Below are positions 8,496 through 15,741 of a stretch of 23,964 nucleotides of DNA, in pieces. The first letter of the stretch is position 1. Every line of letters starts with the position of its first letter. A program made the position numbers and the translations under genes. The stretch is from contig DASUKH010000308.1 in the NCBI GenBank assembly GCA_036278835.1, forward strand, positions 1 through 23,964, written 5' to 3'. The stretch is from DATARH01 sp036278835 (GTDB lineage Bacteria; Pseudomonadota; Alphaproteobacteria; ATCC43930; CGMCC-115725). Under the pieces are notes generated by a model. It was given only the letters and a program-made list of their open reading frames with translations, was not told the DNA's origin and did not search any database.

Positions 8496-8873
8496 CTAAT
8501 CCCGCCGGGCGCCGGCCGCCGGGACGAGGCTTAGGCGGGTGCGGAAATAATCGAGAGCCTCGGCAAGGGATTTCGTCGCGCGCAGGCGCTGGCGCCCGCT
8601 CAGCACGGTGAATTGCGGCTCGGCCGCGGACTGGCCGCCCGGTCCGAGCGATTTGACGATCGTGTAGGCGGCGCTTTCGTGGGTATGGCGGAACACCGAA
8701 AACAGCGCCTGTCCGTCGCGGTGGTCGATCGCATAATCGCGCCAGATGCCATGCGCCACGTTGCGGCTGTAAAGCCCGAGCAGCTGGTTCAGCTCGGCGC
8801 GGGTGAAATACAGCGTGCGGCGCGGGGCGCGGTAGTCCCGCAGCGGCAGCACCACGGCCTTGTTGCCGATCAT
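8496..8873 (-). CDS. DUF2794 family protein
   Basis: A 125-residue protein containing FTRAELNQLLGLYSRNVA and WRDYAIDHRDGQALFSVFRH, which I recognise as the core of the alphaproteobacterial DUF2794 family; its function is not established. No signal peptide or membrane segment is seen, so it is probably cytoplasmic. The only in-frame start is the ATG at 8873. It has no Shine-Dalgarno of its own: the CAGGAG upstream is spaced for an ATG at 8890 in another frame, which opens a six-residue reading frame ending in an ATGA overlap with this start. The gene is convergent with the ChpT-like gene, with only 9 bases between the stop codons. Confidence 0.85.
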   Translation of the reverse strand: MIGNKAVVLPLRDYRAPRRTLYFTRAELNQLLGLYSRNVAHGIWRDYAIDHRDGQALFSVFRHTHESAAYTIVKSLGPGGQSAAEPQFTVLSGRQRLRATKSLAEALDYFRTRLSLVPAAGARRD

Positions 8874-8890
8874 CGCCGACCGTCTTCCAT
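8870..8890 (-). other. six-codon upstream reading frame overlapping the DUF2794 start
   Basis: On the minus strand an ATG at 8890 stands 4-5 bases after an AGGAG ribosome site and encodes only M-E-D-G-R-R. Its TGA (8872-8870) overlaps the ATG of the DUF2794 gene (8873-8871). It may couple translation of the downstream gene, or mark a one-base frame change near the true start. No function of the peptide itself is implied. Confidence 0.4.
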
Positions 8891-9018
8891 TGCGCTCCTG
8901 CCATTTTGACGATTTCCCGCGAACCGTCCAGCGCTCTCGCGACCGGCGCAGACCTGCGGCATCGCGACGCGATGCGGCCGGTTGCCGCCGTTGCCGCCGC
9001 CGCCGTTCCGCGGCGCGG

Positions 9019-9046
9019 TTTGCGCGACGGTCGGCGTACCTATATG
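9019..9046 (+). promoter_or_regulatory. candidate promoter for the TPR-bamB-der cluster
   Basis: TTTGCG at 9019-9024 and TATATG at 9041-9046 are separated by 16 bases and lie 35 bases before the GTG of the TPR protein. The -10-like box is one of few AT-rich spots in this very GC-rich 207-base gap. The assignment is by eye only. Confidence 0.35.
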
Positions 9047-9080
9047 GTGGCGCACCTTTGACGGGTGTCTTGGGGCCTGC

Positions 9081-9722
9081 GTGAGCGACATTTTTCGCGA
9101 AATCGAAGACGAGCTGCGGCGCGACAATCTGCTGAAGCTGTGGCAGCGCTTCGGCAAGTACATCATCGCCGTGGTGGTCGTCGCCTTAGTGGTCGCCGGC
9201 GGGGTCGCCGCCTGGCTCAGCCACCGTCACGCCATGCGCCAGGCCGAGGGTACCCGATATTCGAACGCCCTTCTGTTATTGCGCACCGGCAAGGAGGCCG
9301 AAGCGCAAAAGGCGTTCGCTGCGCTGGCGCAGGACGGCGGCGGCTACGGCGTGCTGGCCGCTTTCGAGCACGCCGAACTCCTCGCCAAGAGCGGCGACCG
9401 CAAGGGCGCCGTAGCAGCCTATGACCGGCTCGCCGGGGATTCGGGCGTCGGTCCCGATCTGCGTCAGCTGGCGGTATTGTTGTCGGTCATGCACGCGCTG
9501 CCGGGCGGCGACCCGCAGGCCGCGATTGCCCGCCTGAAGCCGATGACCGGGAGCGGTGACCCCTGGCGCTTCAGCGCCCTCGACTTGACCGCCGCCGCCG
9601 AGCTCCAGGCCGGCAACCGCAGCGGCGCCTTGAAGATCTATCGGCAATTGGCCGACGATGCGGCGACGCCGCAAGGGCTGCGCGCCCGTGCCGCCGAAAT
9701 GGCCGCTGCGCTAAAATCCTGA
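9081..9722 (+). CDS. YfgM-like membrane-anchored TPR protein
   Basis: The likely start is GTG 9081 (VSDIFREIEDELRRDN), giving 213 residues; reading in from further upstream adds an implausible proline-rich stretch. After a charged N-terminal segment there is one hydrophobic helix at about 26-47 (YIIAVVVVALVVAGGVAAW), then helical repeats of the TPR_21 type seen in YfgM/CpoB-like proteins, such as EAEAQKAFAALAQ and GALKIYRQLADDA. The topology is a cytoplasmic N-terminus with a periplasmic TPR domain, as in E. coli YfgM, which associates with SecYEG and periplasmic chaperones. The identity is supported by gene order: bamB and der follow, as in the yfgM-bamB-der arrangement of gammaproteobacteria. 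The bamB start is 17 bases downstream. Confidence 0.82.
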   Translation: MSDIFREIEDELRRDNLLKLWQRFGKYIIAVVVVALVVAGGVAAWLSHRHAMRQAEGTRYSNALLLLRTGKEAEAQKAFAALAQDGGGYGVLAAFEHAELLAKSGDRKGAVAAYDRLAGDSGVGPDLRQLAVLLSVMHALPGGDPQAAIARLKPMTGSGDPWRFSALDLTAAAELQAGNRSGALKIYRQLADDAATPQGLRARAAEMAAALKS

Positions 9723-9739
9723 GCCGAACCGGCAAGCTG

Positions 9740-11053
9740 ATGAACCGACGCGATTTTTCGGCGCTGCTGCTGTCGCTTGGCCTCGGCGGGTGCAGTCTGT
9801 TCGGCGGCGACAAGAAGGTGCCGCTGCCCGGCGAACGCATCTCGGTGCTGGGGTTGGGCGCCATGCTGCAGCCCGATCCCAAGCTGGCAGCGACCCCGGT
9901 GACCCTGCCGCCGCCGACGGCCAACCCGGACTGGCCGGAACCGGGCGGCAATCCGCAGCACGCGATGGGCCACCTCGCGCTGCCCGGCCGCCTCGCCCGA
10001 CTGTGGCAGACCGGGATCGGCGAAGGTTCTTCGAATTACACGCGGGTCCTGGCGCCGCCGGTCGTCGCCGGCGGGCGGGTCTTCGCGATGGATGGCGCGG
10101 TGCAGGTCAGCGCCGTCGATGCGGCGAGCGGGCGCATTCTCTGGCAGTCCGATTTGACCCCGAAAGGCCAGGAAGGCAGCGCGTTCGGCGGCGGTCCGTG
10201 CTTCTGGCAGGGCCGGCTCTATGTCGCGACCGGTTTTGCCGAGGTGCTGGCGCTCGATCCGGCAAACGGCAAGGTCATTTGGCGCCGCGGCGTGACCGCG
10301 CCGGTGCATGCGCCGCCGACTGTCGCCAACGGCCGCGTTTTTGCGGTCACCGTCGATAACGAGCTGGACGTGCTCGATGCCGCCGATGGCCATAAATTAT
10401 GGTCGCAAAACGGCATCCCGGAGACCGCGGGGCTGTTGGGCGGCGCCAGCCCGGCGGTGACCCGCGACGTCGTCGTCGCCGCTTATACTTCGGGCGAACT
10501 CTTTGCGCTTAGCGTCGAGAACGGCCGCGCGCTGTGGTCCGACAATCTCGCCTCGAGCCGCCGGATGAACGCGATCGCCGCACTCGCCGACATCCGCGGC
10601 CGGCCGGTCATCGACAACGGCCGCGTTGTCGCGGTCAGCCACAGCGGCCGCATGGCGTCGATCGACCTGCGCACCGGCGACCGGGTCTGGGAGCAGGAGA
10701 TCGGCAGCAGCTACAGCCCGTGGGTGGTCGGCGATTATGTTTTCGTCATGGCCAACGACAACCAGGTGGTCTGCCTGACCCGGGACGAGGGCAAGGTGCG
10801 CTGGCTGCGCCAGCTGCCGAGGTATCAGGACGAGAAGGAGCGGTCGGACCCGATCATGTGGGCCGGCCCGGTGCTCGGCGGCAACCGGCTGATCGCGCTG
10901 TCCTCGCGTGGCGAGTTGGTTTCGCTGTTGCCCCATAACGGTGAAATCGACGAGCGGCGCCCGTTATCGGCCGGCTCGTTTCTCGAACCGGTGATTGCCG
11001 GCGGCACCCTTTACCTTTTGAACGAGGACGCAAATCTGTCGGCATACCGCTAG
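9740..11053 (+). CDS. bamB: outer membrane assembly lipoprotein BamB
   Basis: BamB is the beta-propeller lipoprotein of the BAM complex, which inserts beta-barrel proteins into the outer membrane. The 437-residue product begins MNRRDFSALLLSLGLGGC: a short lipoprotein signal with lipobox LGGC, so C18 would be the lipidated residue. The remainder is a series of PQQ-like propeller blades, visible as repeated A-x-D-x-x-x-G-x-x-x-W motifs: VDAASGRILWQS, LDPANGKVIWRR, LDAADGHKLWSQ, LSVENGRALWSD and IDLRTGDRVWEQ. E. coli BamB is about 390 residues, so this one is slightly long, with extra sequence between the lipobox and the first blade. The signal contains RRDF, which resembles a twin-arginine motif. 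The flanking YfgM-like gene and der support the call. Confidence 0.93.
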   Translation: MNRRDFSALLLSLGLGGCSLFGGDKKVPLPGERISVLGLGAMLQPDPKLAATPVTLPPPTANPDWPEPGGNPQHAMGHLALPGRLARLWQTGIGEGSSNYTRVLAPPVVAGGRVFAMDGAVQVSAVDAASGRILWQSDLTPKGQEGSAFGGGPCFWQGRLYVATGFAEVLALDPANGKVIWRRGVTAPVHAPPTVANGRVFAVTVDNELDVLDAADGHKLWSQNGIPETAGLLGGASPAVTRDVVVAAYTSGELFALSVENGRALWSDNLASSRRMNAIAALADIRGRPVIDNGRVVAVSHSGRMASIDLRTGDRVWEQEIGSSYSPWVVGDYVFVMANDNQVVCLTRDEGKVRWLRQLPRYQDEKERSDPIMWAGPVLGGNRLIALSSRGELVSLLPHNGEIDERRPLSAGSFLEPVIAGGTLYLLNEDANLSAYR

Positions 11054-11072
11054 CCGGCAGCCGGGCGCGGGT

Positions 11073-11146
11073 GATGGGCTTCGCGATGCTCAGCCCATCC
11101 TACGCCTCGGGTCCTGTAGGATGGGCTGAGCGCAGCGAAGCCCATC
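11073..11146. repeat. inverted pair of 31-base REP-like elements
   Basis: The left arm (11073-11103) is the reverse complement of the right arm (11116-11146) at 28 of 31 positions, with a 12-base spacer. Each arm is itself a hairpin: GATGGGCT and AGCCCATC around a short GC-rich loop. The right arm includes GGGCTGAGCGCAGCGAAGCC, which I recognise as a repeat family dispersed through many proteobacterial genomes. It lies between bamB and der and could fold as a 3' end structure for the bamB transcript. Confidence 0.8.
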
Positions 11147-11194
11147 GCGGGCGCCCGTTCACTGCCGGAACCGGAGGACGAAAGACCACCGCCG

Positions 11195-12535
11195 ATGCCG
11201 TTCACCGTCGCGATCGTCGGGCGTCCCAATGTCGGCAAATCGACGCTGTTCAACCGGCTGGCCGGGCGCCGGCTGGCGCTGGTCGACGACCTGCCGGGGG
11301 TGACCCGCGACCGCCGCGAGGGCGAGGGGCATATCGCCGACCTCGCCTTCACGGCGATCGACACCGCCGGGCTGGAGGAGGCGCCGGCCGAGACGCTTTC
11401 CGGCCGCATGCAGACGCAGACCGCGCGCTCCCTCGACGAAGCGGATGTGGCGCTGCTCGTCATCGACGCACGCGCCGGCGTTACTCCGGAGGATCGCCAC
11501 TTCGCGCGCTGGCTGCGGCATGCCGGTCGGCCGGTGATCCTCGTCGCCAACAAGGCCGAGACCCGCGAGGCGCTCGCCGGGCTCAGTGAGACCTACGAGC
11601 TCGGGCTCGGCGAGCCGGTCGCCTTGTCGGCGGCGCACGGCGAGGGGATGGGCGAATTGTATGAGCGGCTGCTTCCGTTTGCGCCTGCGGGCGAAAAGGC
11701 GGAGGAAGCCGCGGCGGAGGCGGCTAAGCCGCTGCAATTGACGATCGTCGGGCGGCCAAACGTCGGCAAATCGACCCTGGTCAACCGCCTCGTCGGCGAG
11801 GAACGGGTATTGACCGGTCCCGAGCCGGGCATCACCCGCGACGCGATCGCGATCGAATGGGCATGGCGCGGCCGCAAGGTGCGGCTGATCGATACCGCGG
11901 GTATGCGTCGCCGGGCACGTATCGAGGCGCGCCTCGAACGGTTGTCGGTCGCCGATACGCTGCGCGCGGTGCGCTTTGCCGAAACGGCCGTGCTCGTCAT
12001 CGACGCGCAGCTTCCGTTCGAGCGGCAGGACCTGACGATCGCCAATCTGGTTGCCGAGGAGGGGCGGGGGCTGGTTGTCGCGGCCAACAAATGGGATCTG
12101 GTCGGCGACCCGAAAGCGGCGCTGGCCCGGTTGCGCGAACGGCTCGAGGAGGCCCTGCCGCAATTGGGCGGGGTGGCGCTGGTGCCGGTGTCGGGGCTGA
12201 CCGGCGGCGGTTTGGGCGCGCTGATGAAGGCGGTCTTCGCGGCGGACGCGGTATGGAACCGGCGGGTGCCGACCGGGGCGTTGAACCGCTGGCTGCAGCG
12301 GGTCCAGGAGCGCCACCCGCCGCCATTGGCGGGGGGCCGTCGGCTGCGGCTGCGCTACATGACGCAGGTCAACACCCGGCCGCCGAGCTTTGCGCTGTTC
12401 GCCTCGAAACCGGGAGAGCTGCCGGAAAGCTACCGACGCTATCTGGTCAACGGCCTGCGCCAGGAATTCGACCTCCCCGGCACTCCCATTCGCCTGATGC
12501 TGCGCAAGGGCGAGAACCCGTACGCCGCGAGCTGA
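11195..12535 (+). CDS. der: ribosome-assembly GTPase Der
   Basis: Der (EngA) is the double-GTPase needed for 50S ribosomal subunit maturation. The 446 residues contain two complete G domains in tandem. The first has GRPNVGKS at 9-16, DTAG at 57-60 and NKAE at 119-122. The second has GRPNVGKS at 186-193, DTAG at 233-236 and NKWD. A C-terminal KH-like domain follows, with RYMTQVNTRPPSFALFAS and a short basic tail. The first domain has glutamate instead of aspartate in NKxD, a conservative change. The two walker A motifs are identical at the protein level and nearly so in DNA. GGAGG lies 17 bases before the ATG, rather distant for a ribosome site. The gene stops 3 bases before the convergent dipeptidase stop codon. 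Confidence 0.97.
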   Translation: MPFTVAIVGRPNVGKSTLFNRLAGRRLALVDDLPGVTRDRREGEGHIADLAFTAIDTAGLEEAPAETLSGRMQTQTARSLDEADVALLVIDARAGVTPEDRHFARWLRHAGRPVILVANKAETREALAGLSETYELGLGEPVALSAAHGEGMGELYERLLPFAPAGEKAEEAAAEAAKPLQLTIVGRPNVGKSTLVNRLVGEERVLTGPEPGITRDAIAIEWAWRGRKVRLIDTAGMRRRARIEARLERLSVADTLRAVRFAETAVLVIDAQLPFERQDLTIANLVAEEGRGLVVAANKWDLVGDPKAALARLRERLEEALPQLGGVALVPVSGLTGGGLGALMKAVFAADAVWNRRVPTGALNRWLQRVQERHPPPLAGGRRLRLRYMTQVNTRPPSFALFASKPGELPESYRRYLVNGLRQEFDLPGTPIRLMLRKGENPYAAS

Positions 12536-12538
12536 ACG

Positions 12539-14578
12539 CTACCCGGCGAGGCCGCGCTGCGCCAGGAGCGGCCCCACCTCGGGATCGCGGCCGCGGAAGG
12601 CGCGATAGAGCGTCATCGGGTCGGCGCTGTCGCCGGCGCGGTAGATCGCCGCGAGATGCCGGGCGAGATCGGGGTCGAACGGGTCGCCCGTCTCGGTGAA
12701 GGCGGCGAACCCGTCGGCATCCAGCACCTCGGCCCACAAATAGGCGTAATAACCCGCGGCATAGCCGCCGCCGGCGAACAGATGCCCGAAATGCGCCGGG
12801 CGGTGGCGCAAGCCGATCTCCGCCGGCATGCCGATCTTTGCGAGGAAGGCTTTCTCGAACACCTCGATGTCGAGATTGCGCGGGTCGGGATCGGCGTGCA
12901 GGTCGAGGTCGAGCAGCGCGCACGCCGCGTATTCGACGGTGGCGAAACCGCTGTTGAAATTGGCGGCGTCGAGCAGCCGCCGCAACAAGTCCTCCGGAAG
13001 CGGCTCGCCGGTCCGATAGTGGCGGGCGTGGCGTCGCAGGGTTTCCGGCACTTCCAGCCAGTGCTCAAACACCTGCGACGGGAACTCGACAAAATCGCGC
13101 CGCACCGCGGTCCCCGATTGCGAGGGATAACGCACCTGCGACAGCAGCCCGTGCAGCCCGTGGCCGAATTCGTGGAAGAGCGTATGCGCGTCGTCGAAGC
13201 TCAGCAGGGTCGGGTCGCCCTTGGCGAAATTGTTGTTGTTGACGACGATCGGAAAGACCTCGCCGTCGAGCGTCGATTGCTCGCGGTAGCTGCTCATCCA
13301 GGCGCCGGAATGCTTGCCGGGCCGGGCGAAATTGTCGTGCAGGAAGAGGCCGATCGGCTTGTCCCCGGCGTCCCGCACCTCATAGACCCGCACGTCCGGG
13401 TGATAGGCCGGACAGTCGTGCCGCTCGACGAAGCGGACCCCGAACAGCCGCCCGGCGCTCTCGAACGCCGCCGCGACCATGTTGTCGAGCACGAAATACG
13501 GCTTCACCGCCGCCTCGTCGATCGCGTATTGCCGCGCCCGCACCTTCTCGGCGTAATAGCGCCAGTCCCACGCTGCTACCCCCTCGTTCAGCCCGTCCTC
13601 GCGCGCCAGGGCGGCGAGTTCGGCGCGCTCGGCCGCCGCCTTGTCCTTTGCCGGCTCCCAGACCTGCCGCAGCAGGCCGAGCGCGGCTTCCGGGCTGCCG
13701 GCCATCGTGTCGGCGAGCCGGTAGGCGGCATAATCGGGATAGCCGAGGAGCCGCGCCTGCTCTGCCCGCAATTGCAGTATCTCGCCGATCGGGCCGCGAT
13801 TGTCGTGCGCGCCGGGATGGGCGCCGCGCGCCGCCCACGCCTCACAGGCGATACGGCGCAGGTCGCGGCGGGCCGAGAACGTCAGGAACGGCTCGACCGA
13901 GGCGCGTGCCAGGGTGATCGCGTATTTGCCGGCGAGGCCGCGCGCCTCTGCGGCGGCCGCGGCGGCCTCGCGCGCGAAATCCGGCAGCCCGTCGAGATCG
14001 CCCGCGTCGAGCACGAGGCGCCACTCGTCCTCGTCATGCAGCACGTTTTGCCCGAACGCGGTATGCAGCGCCGCAAGCCGCTCGGAGATCGCCTGCAGCC
14101 GCGCCTTCCGTGACGGGTCGAGCTGCGCCCCGGCGCGCACGAAGCGCAAATGGTGGCGCTCCAAAAGGCGCAGCTGGTCGGGGTCGAGGCCGAGCCTATC
14201 GCGCGCCCGATGCAGCGCATCGACGCGGACGAACAGGCCGGGGTCGAGCAGCAGACGCATGTGATGCGCGGCGAGCTTCGGCGCATAATCGCGCGCGATT
14301 GCTTCGAGCGCCGGGGTGGAGGCGCTTGCTTCGAGATTGTGGAACACCCGGCCGACCCGTTGCAGCAATCGGCCGCTGCGCTCCAACGCTTCGACCGTGT
14401 TGGCGAAATCGGGCGAGGCGGATTCGCCGGCAATCGCCGCGATCTCGGCGGCGTGCTCTGCCATCCCACGCTCGAAGGCGGGCGGAAAATGCTCCGGGCG
14501 GATCGCCGCAAAGGGCGGCAACTCGAACGGCGTATTCCAGGCGGTGAAGAATGGGTTGTCGTCGGTTTCTATTGTCAT
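12539..14578 (-). CDS. dcp: peptidyl-dipeptidase Dcp, M3 metallopeptidase
   Basis: Dcp removes dipeptides from the C-termini of peptides and takes part in peptide turnover; E. coli Dcp is usually described as cytoplasmic, and no signal peptide is visible here. The 679 residues match the ~680 of E. coli Dcp. The zinc site is HEFGH at 469-473, with E498 in DFVEFPSQ as third ligand 25 residues after the HExxH glutamate region. The substrate-binding segment FAGGGYAAGYYAYLW (601-615) is present. Elements diagnostic for Dcp rather than oligopeptidase A include the N-terminal NPFF, FVRAGAQLD, WDWRYYAEKVR and the HPDVRVYEV and GAWMSSYREQSTL blocks. The ATG at 14578 is the only sensible start but has no good ribosome site, and the bases before it resemble a palindromic repeat. 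Confidence 0.95.
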   Translation of the reverse strand: MTIETDDNPFFTAWNTPFELPPFAAIRPEHFPPAFERGMAEHAAEIAAIAGESASPDFANTVEALERSGRLLQRVGRVFHNLEASASTPALEAIARDYAPKLAAHHMRLLLDPGLFVRVDALHRARDRLGLDPDQLRLLERHHLRFVRAGAQLDPSRKARLQAISERLAALHTAFGQNVLHDEDEWRLVLDAGDLDGLPDFAREAAAAAAEARGLAGKYAITLARASVEPFLTFSARRDLRRIACEAWAARGAHPGAHDNRGPIGEILQLRAEQARLLGYPDYAAYRLADTMAGSPEAALGLLRQVWEPAKDKAAAERAELAALAREDGLNEGVAAWDWRYYAEKVRARQYAIDEAAVKPYFVLDNMVAAAFESAGRLFGVRFVERHDCPAYHPDVRVYEVRDAGDKPIGLFLHDNFARPGKHSGAWMSSYREQSTLDGEVFPIVVNNNNFAKGDPTLLSFDDAHTLFHEFGHGLHGLLSQVRYPSQSGTAVRRDFVEFPSQVFEHWLEVPETLRRHARHYRTGEPLPEDLLRRLLDAANFNSGFATVEYAACALLDLDLHADPDPRNLDIEVFEKAFLAKIGMPAEIGLRHRPAHFGHLFAGGGYAAGYYAYLWAEVLDADGFAAFTETGDPFDPDLARHLAAIYRAGDSADPMTLYRAFRGRDPEVGPLLAQRGLAG

Positions 14579-14599
14579 CCGGCACCGCGAAAACAGGGT

Positions 14600-14615
14600 C
14601 CCGGCCCGCGCCGGG
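14600..14615. repeat. short GC palindrome before the dipeptidase
   Basis: CCCGGC and GCCGGG flank a CCGC centre in the gap between two divergent genes. The surrounding GGGTCCCGGC...GCCGGGA resembles one half of the repeat pair at 15621-15701, so this may be a decayed copy. Confidence 0.4.
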
Positions 14616-14709
14616 AGGCGCTACCATAGATGGTGATGCGGCGGGCGTGTTTCTTCTGTGAGCCGCTTCGCCGCTGCCACAACCCGCTTTTCCCGATGCC
14701 GGAGGAACC

Positions 14710-15579
14710 ATGCTGCCGACCGAGCGCCTCGATTATTCCGCGATCGCCGGGCGGCGAAAGCTCCAGCTGCCGGACGGCGCGCGGCTCGCGGTGTGGGTCA
14801 TCGTCAATGTCGAGGAGTGGGACGCGAAGGAGACGATGCCGCGCACCGTCTTGACCCCGCCGGCCGGCGGCGCGCCGATGCCCGACATCCCGAACTGGGC
14901 GTGGCACGAATACGGCAACCGGGTCGGGTTCTGGCGCATGGCCGAGGTATTCGACGATCTGCGGGTGCCGGCGGTGCTGGCGATCAACGGCTCGGCGATC
15001 GCCCGCTATGGCGCGATCGTGCGGGCGGCGCGCGAGCGCCGCTGGGAGTTCATCGGCCACGGCTTCACCCAGAAGAACATGCAGAAAGTCGCCGACGAGC
15101 GCGACGATATCCGCAAGACCGCCGCCGCGATCCGCGAGGCGACCGGCAAGCCGCCGCGCGGCTGGCTCGGCCCCGGCCTGACCGAGACCTGGGAAACCCC
15201 CGACCTCTTGGCCGAAGAGGGGTACGAGTATGTCTGCGACTGGGTGCTCGACGACGAGCCGGTGGTGCTGAAAACGAGGGGTCGGCCGATCGTCAATATC
15301 CCCTATACCCAGGAATGCAACGACGTGGCGATGATGCTGATCCAGCATCACAAAGCCGGCGAATACCAGGACCGCGCGATCGACCAGTTCGAGCAGCTAT
15401 ACAGCGACGCTCGGCAGGGGGCGCGGGTGATGGCTCTTGTCGTACACCCCTACATCATGGGGGCGCCGCACCGGCTCAAATATTTCCGGGGCGCCCTCGC
15501 CCATATCCGCCGTCACGAAGACGTGGTGTTCTGGACCGGCGAGCAGATCCTCGACTGGTACAACGCCGGCCACCGGTAG
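14710..15579 (+). CDS. PuuE-like polysaccharide deacetylase family protein
   Basis: A 289-residue protein of the NodB-homology (carbohydrate esterase 4-like) fold, closest in appearance to the PuuE/allantoinase-like branch. In place of the canonical TFDD motif it has VNVEEW near residue 33, and in place of HxxxH it has GHGFTQKN. The segment WLGPGLTETWETPDLL corresponds to the motif 3 region, and VVHPYIMGAPHRLKYF to the C-terminal histidine motif of this branch. Because the classical metal-binding aspartate pair and the second histidine are absent, sugar deacetylation is doubtful; a cyclic amide or other C-N hydrolase activity, or none, is more likely. No signal peptide is seen, which also fits an intracellular role. 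The ATG at 14710 follows GGAGGAACC, a good ribosome site. Confidence 0.8.
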   Translation: MLPTERLDYSAIAGRRKLQLPDGARLAVWVIVNVEEWDAKETMPRTVLTPPAGGAPMPDIPNWAWHEYGNRVGFWRMAEVFDDLRVPAVLAINGSAIARYGAIVRAARERRWEFIGHGFTQKNMQKVADERDDIRKTAAAIREATGKPPRGWLGPGLTETWETPDLLAEEGYEYVCDWVLDDEPVVLKTRGRPIVNIPYTQECNDVAMMLIQHHKAGEYQDRAIDQFEQLYSDARQGARVMALVVHPYIMGAPHRLKYFRGALAHIRRHEDVVFWTGEQILDWYNAGHR

Positions 15580-15620
15580 TGTCCAGATTCTGAAGTTCGA
15601 TGGATCGCAGCGGCCATTTT

Positions 15621-15701
15621 CGTCATACCGGCGAAGGCCGGTATCCACGCTTCAACCGCCAACCCGGTGGACAGATGGGTCCCGGCCTTCGCCGGGACGA
15701 C
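15621..15701. repeat. inverted pair of REP-like hairpins
   Basis: Two hairpins face each other between the convergent deacetylase and hydrolase genes. Unit 1 has ATACCGGC and GCCGGTAT around GAAG; unit 2 has GTCCCGGC and GCCGGGAC around CTTC. Unit 2 is the reverse complement type of unit 1, with two stem positions changed on both arms so that pairing is kept. The core is a repeat family widely dispersed in alphaproteobacteria and other proteobacteria. It may end transcription from both sides. Confidence 0.8.
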
Positions 15702-15741
15702 AGCGTTGAGATGCAGCAAACCTCGGAATCAGGGCGTTGGG

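Noticed and set aside
8975..9012. GCC-rich run before the TPR gene, considered as a regulatory repeat
   Set aside because: It is simple low-complexity sequence in a GC-rich gap, with no clear period or symmetry.
11195..12535. Two near-identical GTPase motifs, considered as a gene duplication or assembly artefact
   Set aside because: Tandem G domains are the normal architecture of Der.
12656..14113. Plus-strand open frame of 485 codons within the dipeptidase gene
   Set aside because: It is antisense to a complete M3 peptidase with all catalytic residues and has no family motif of its own.
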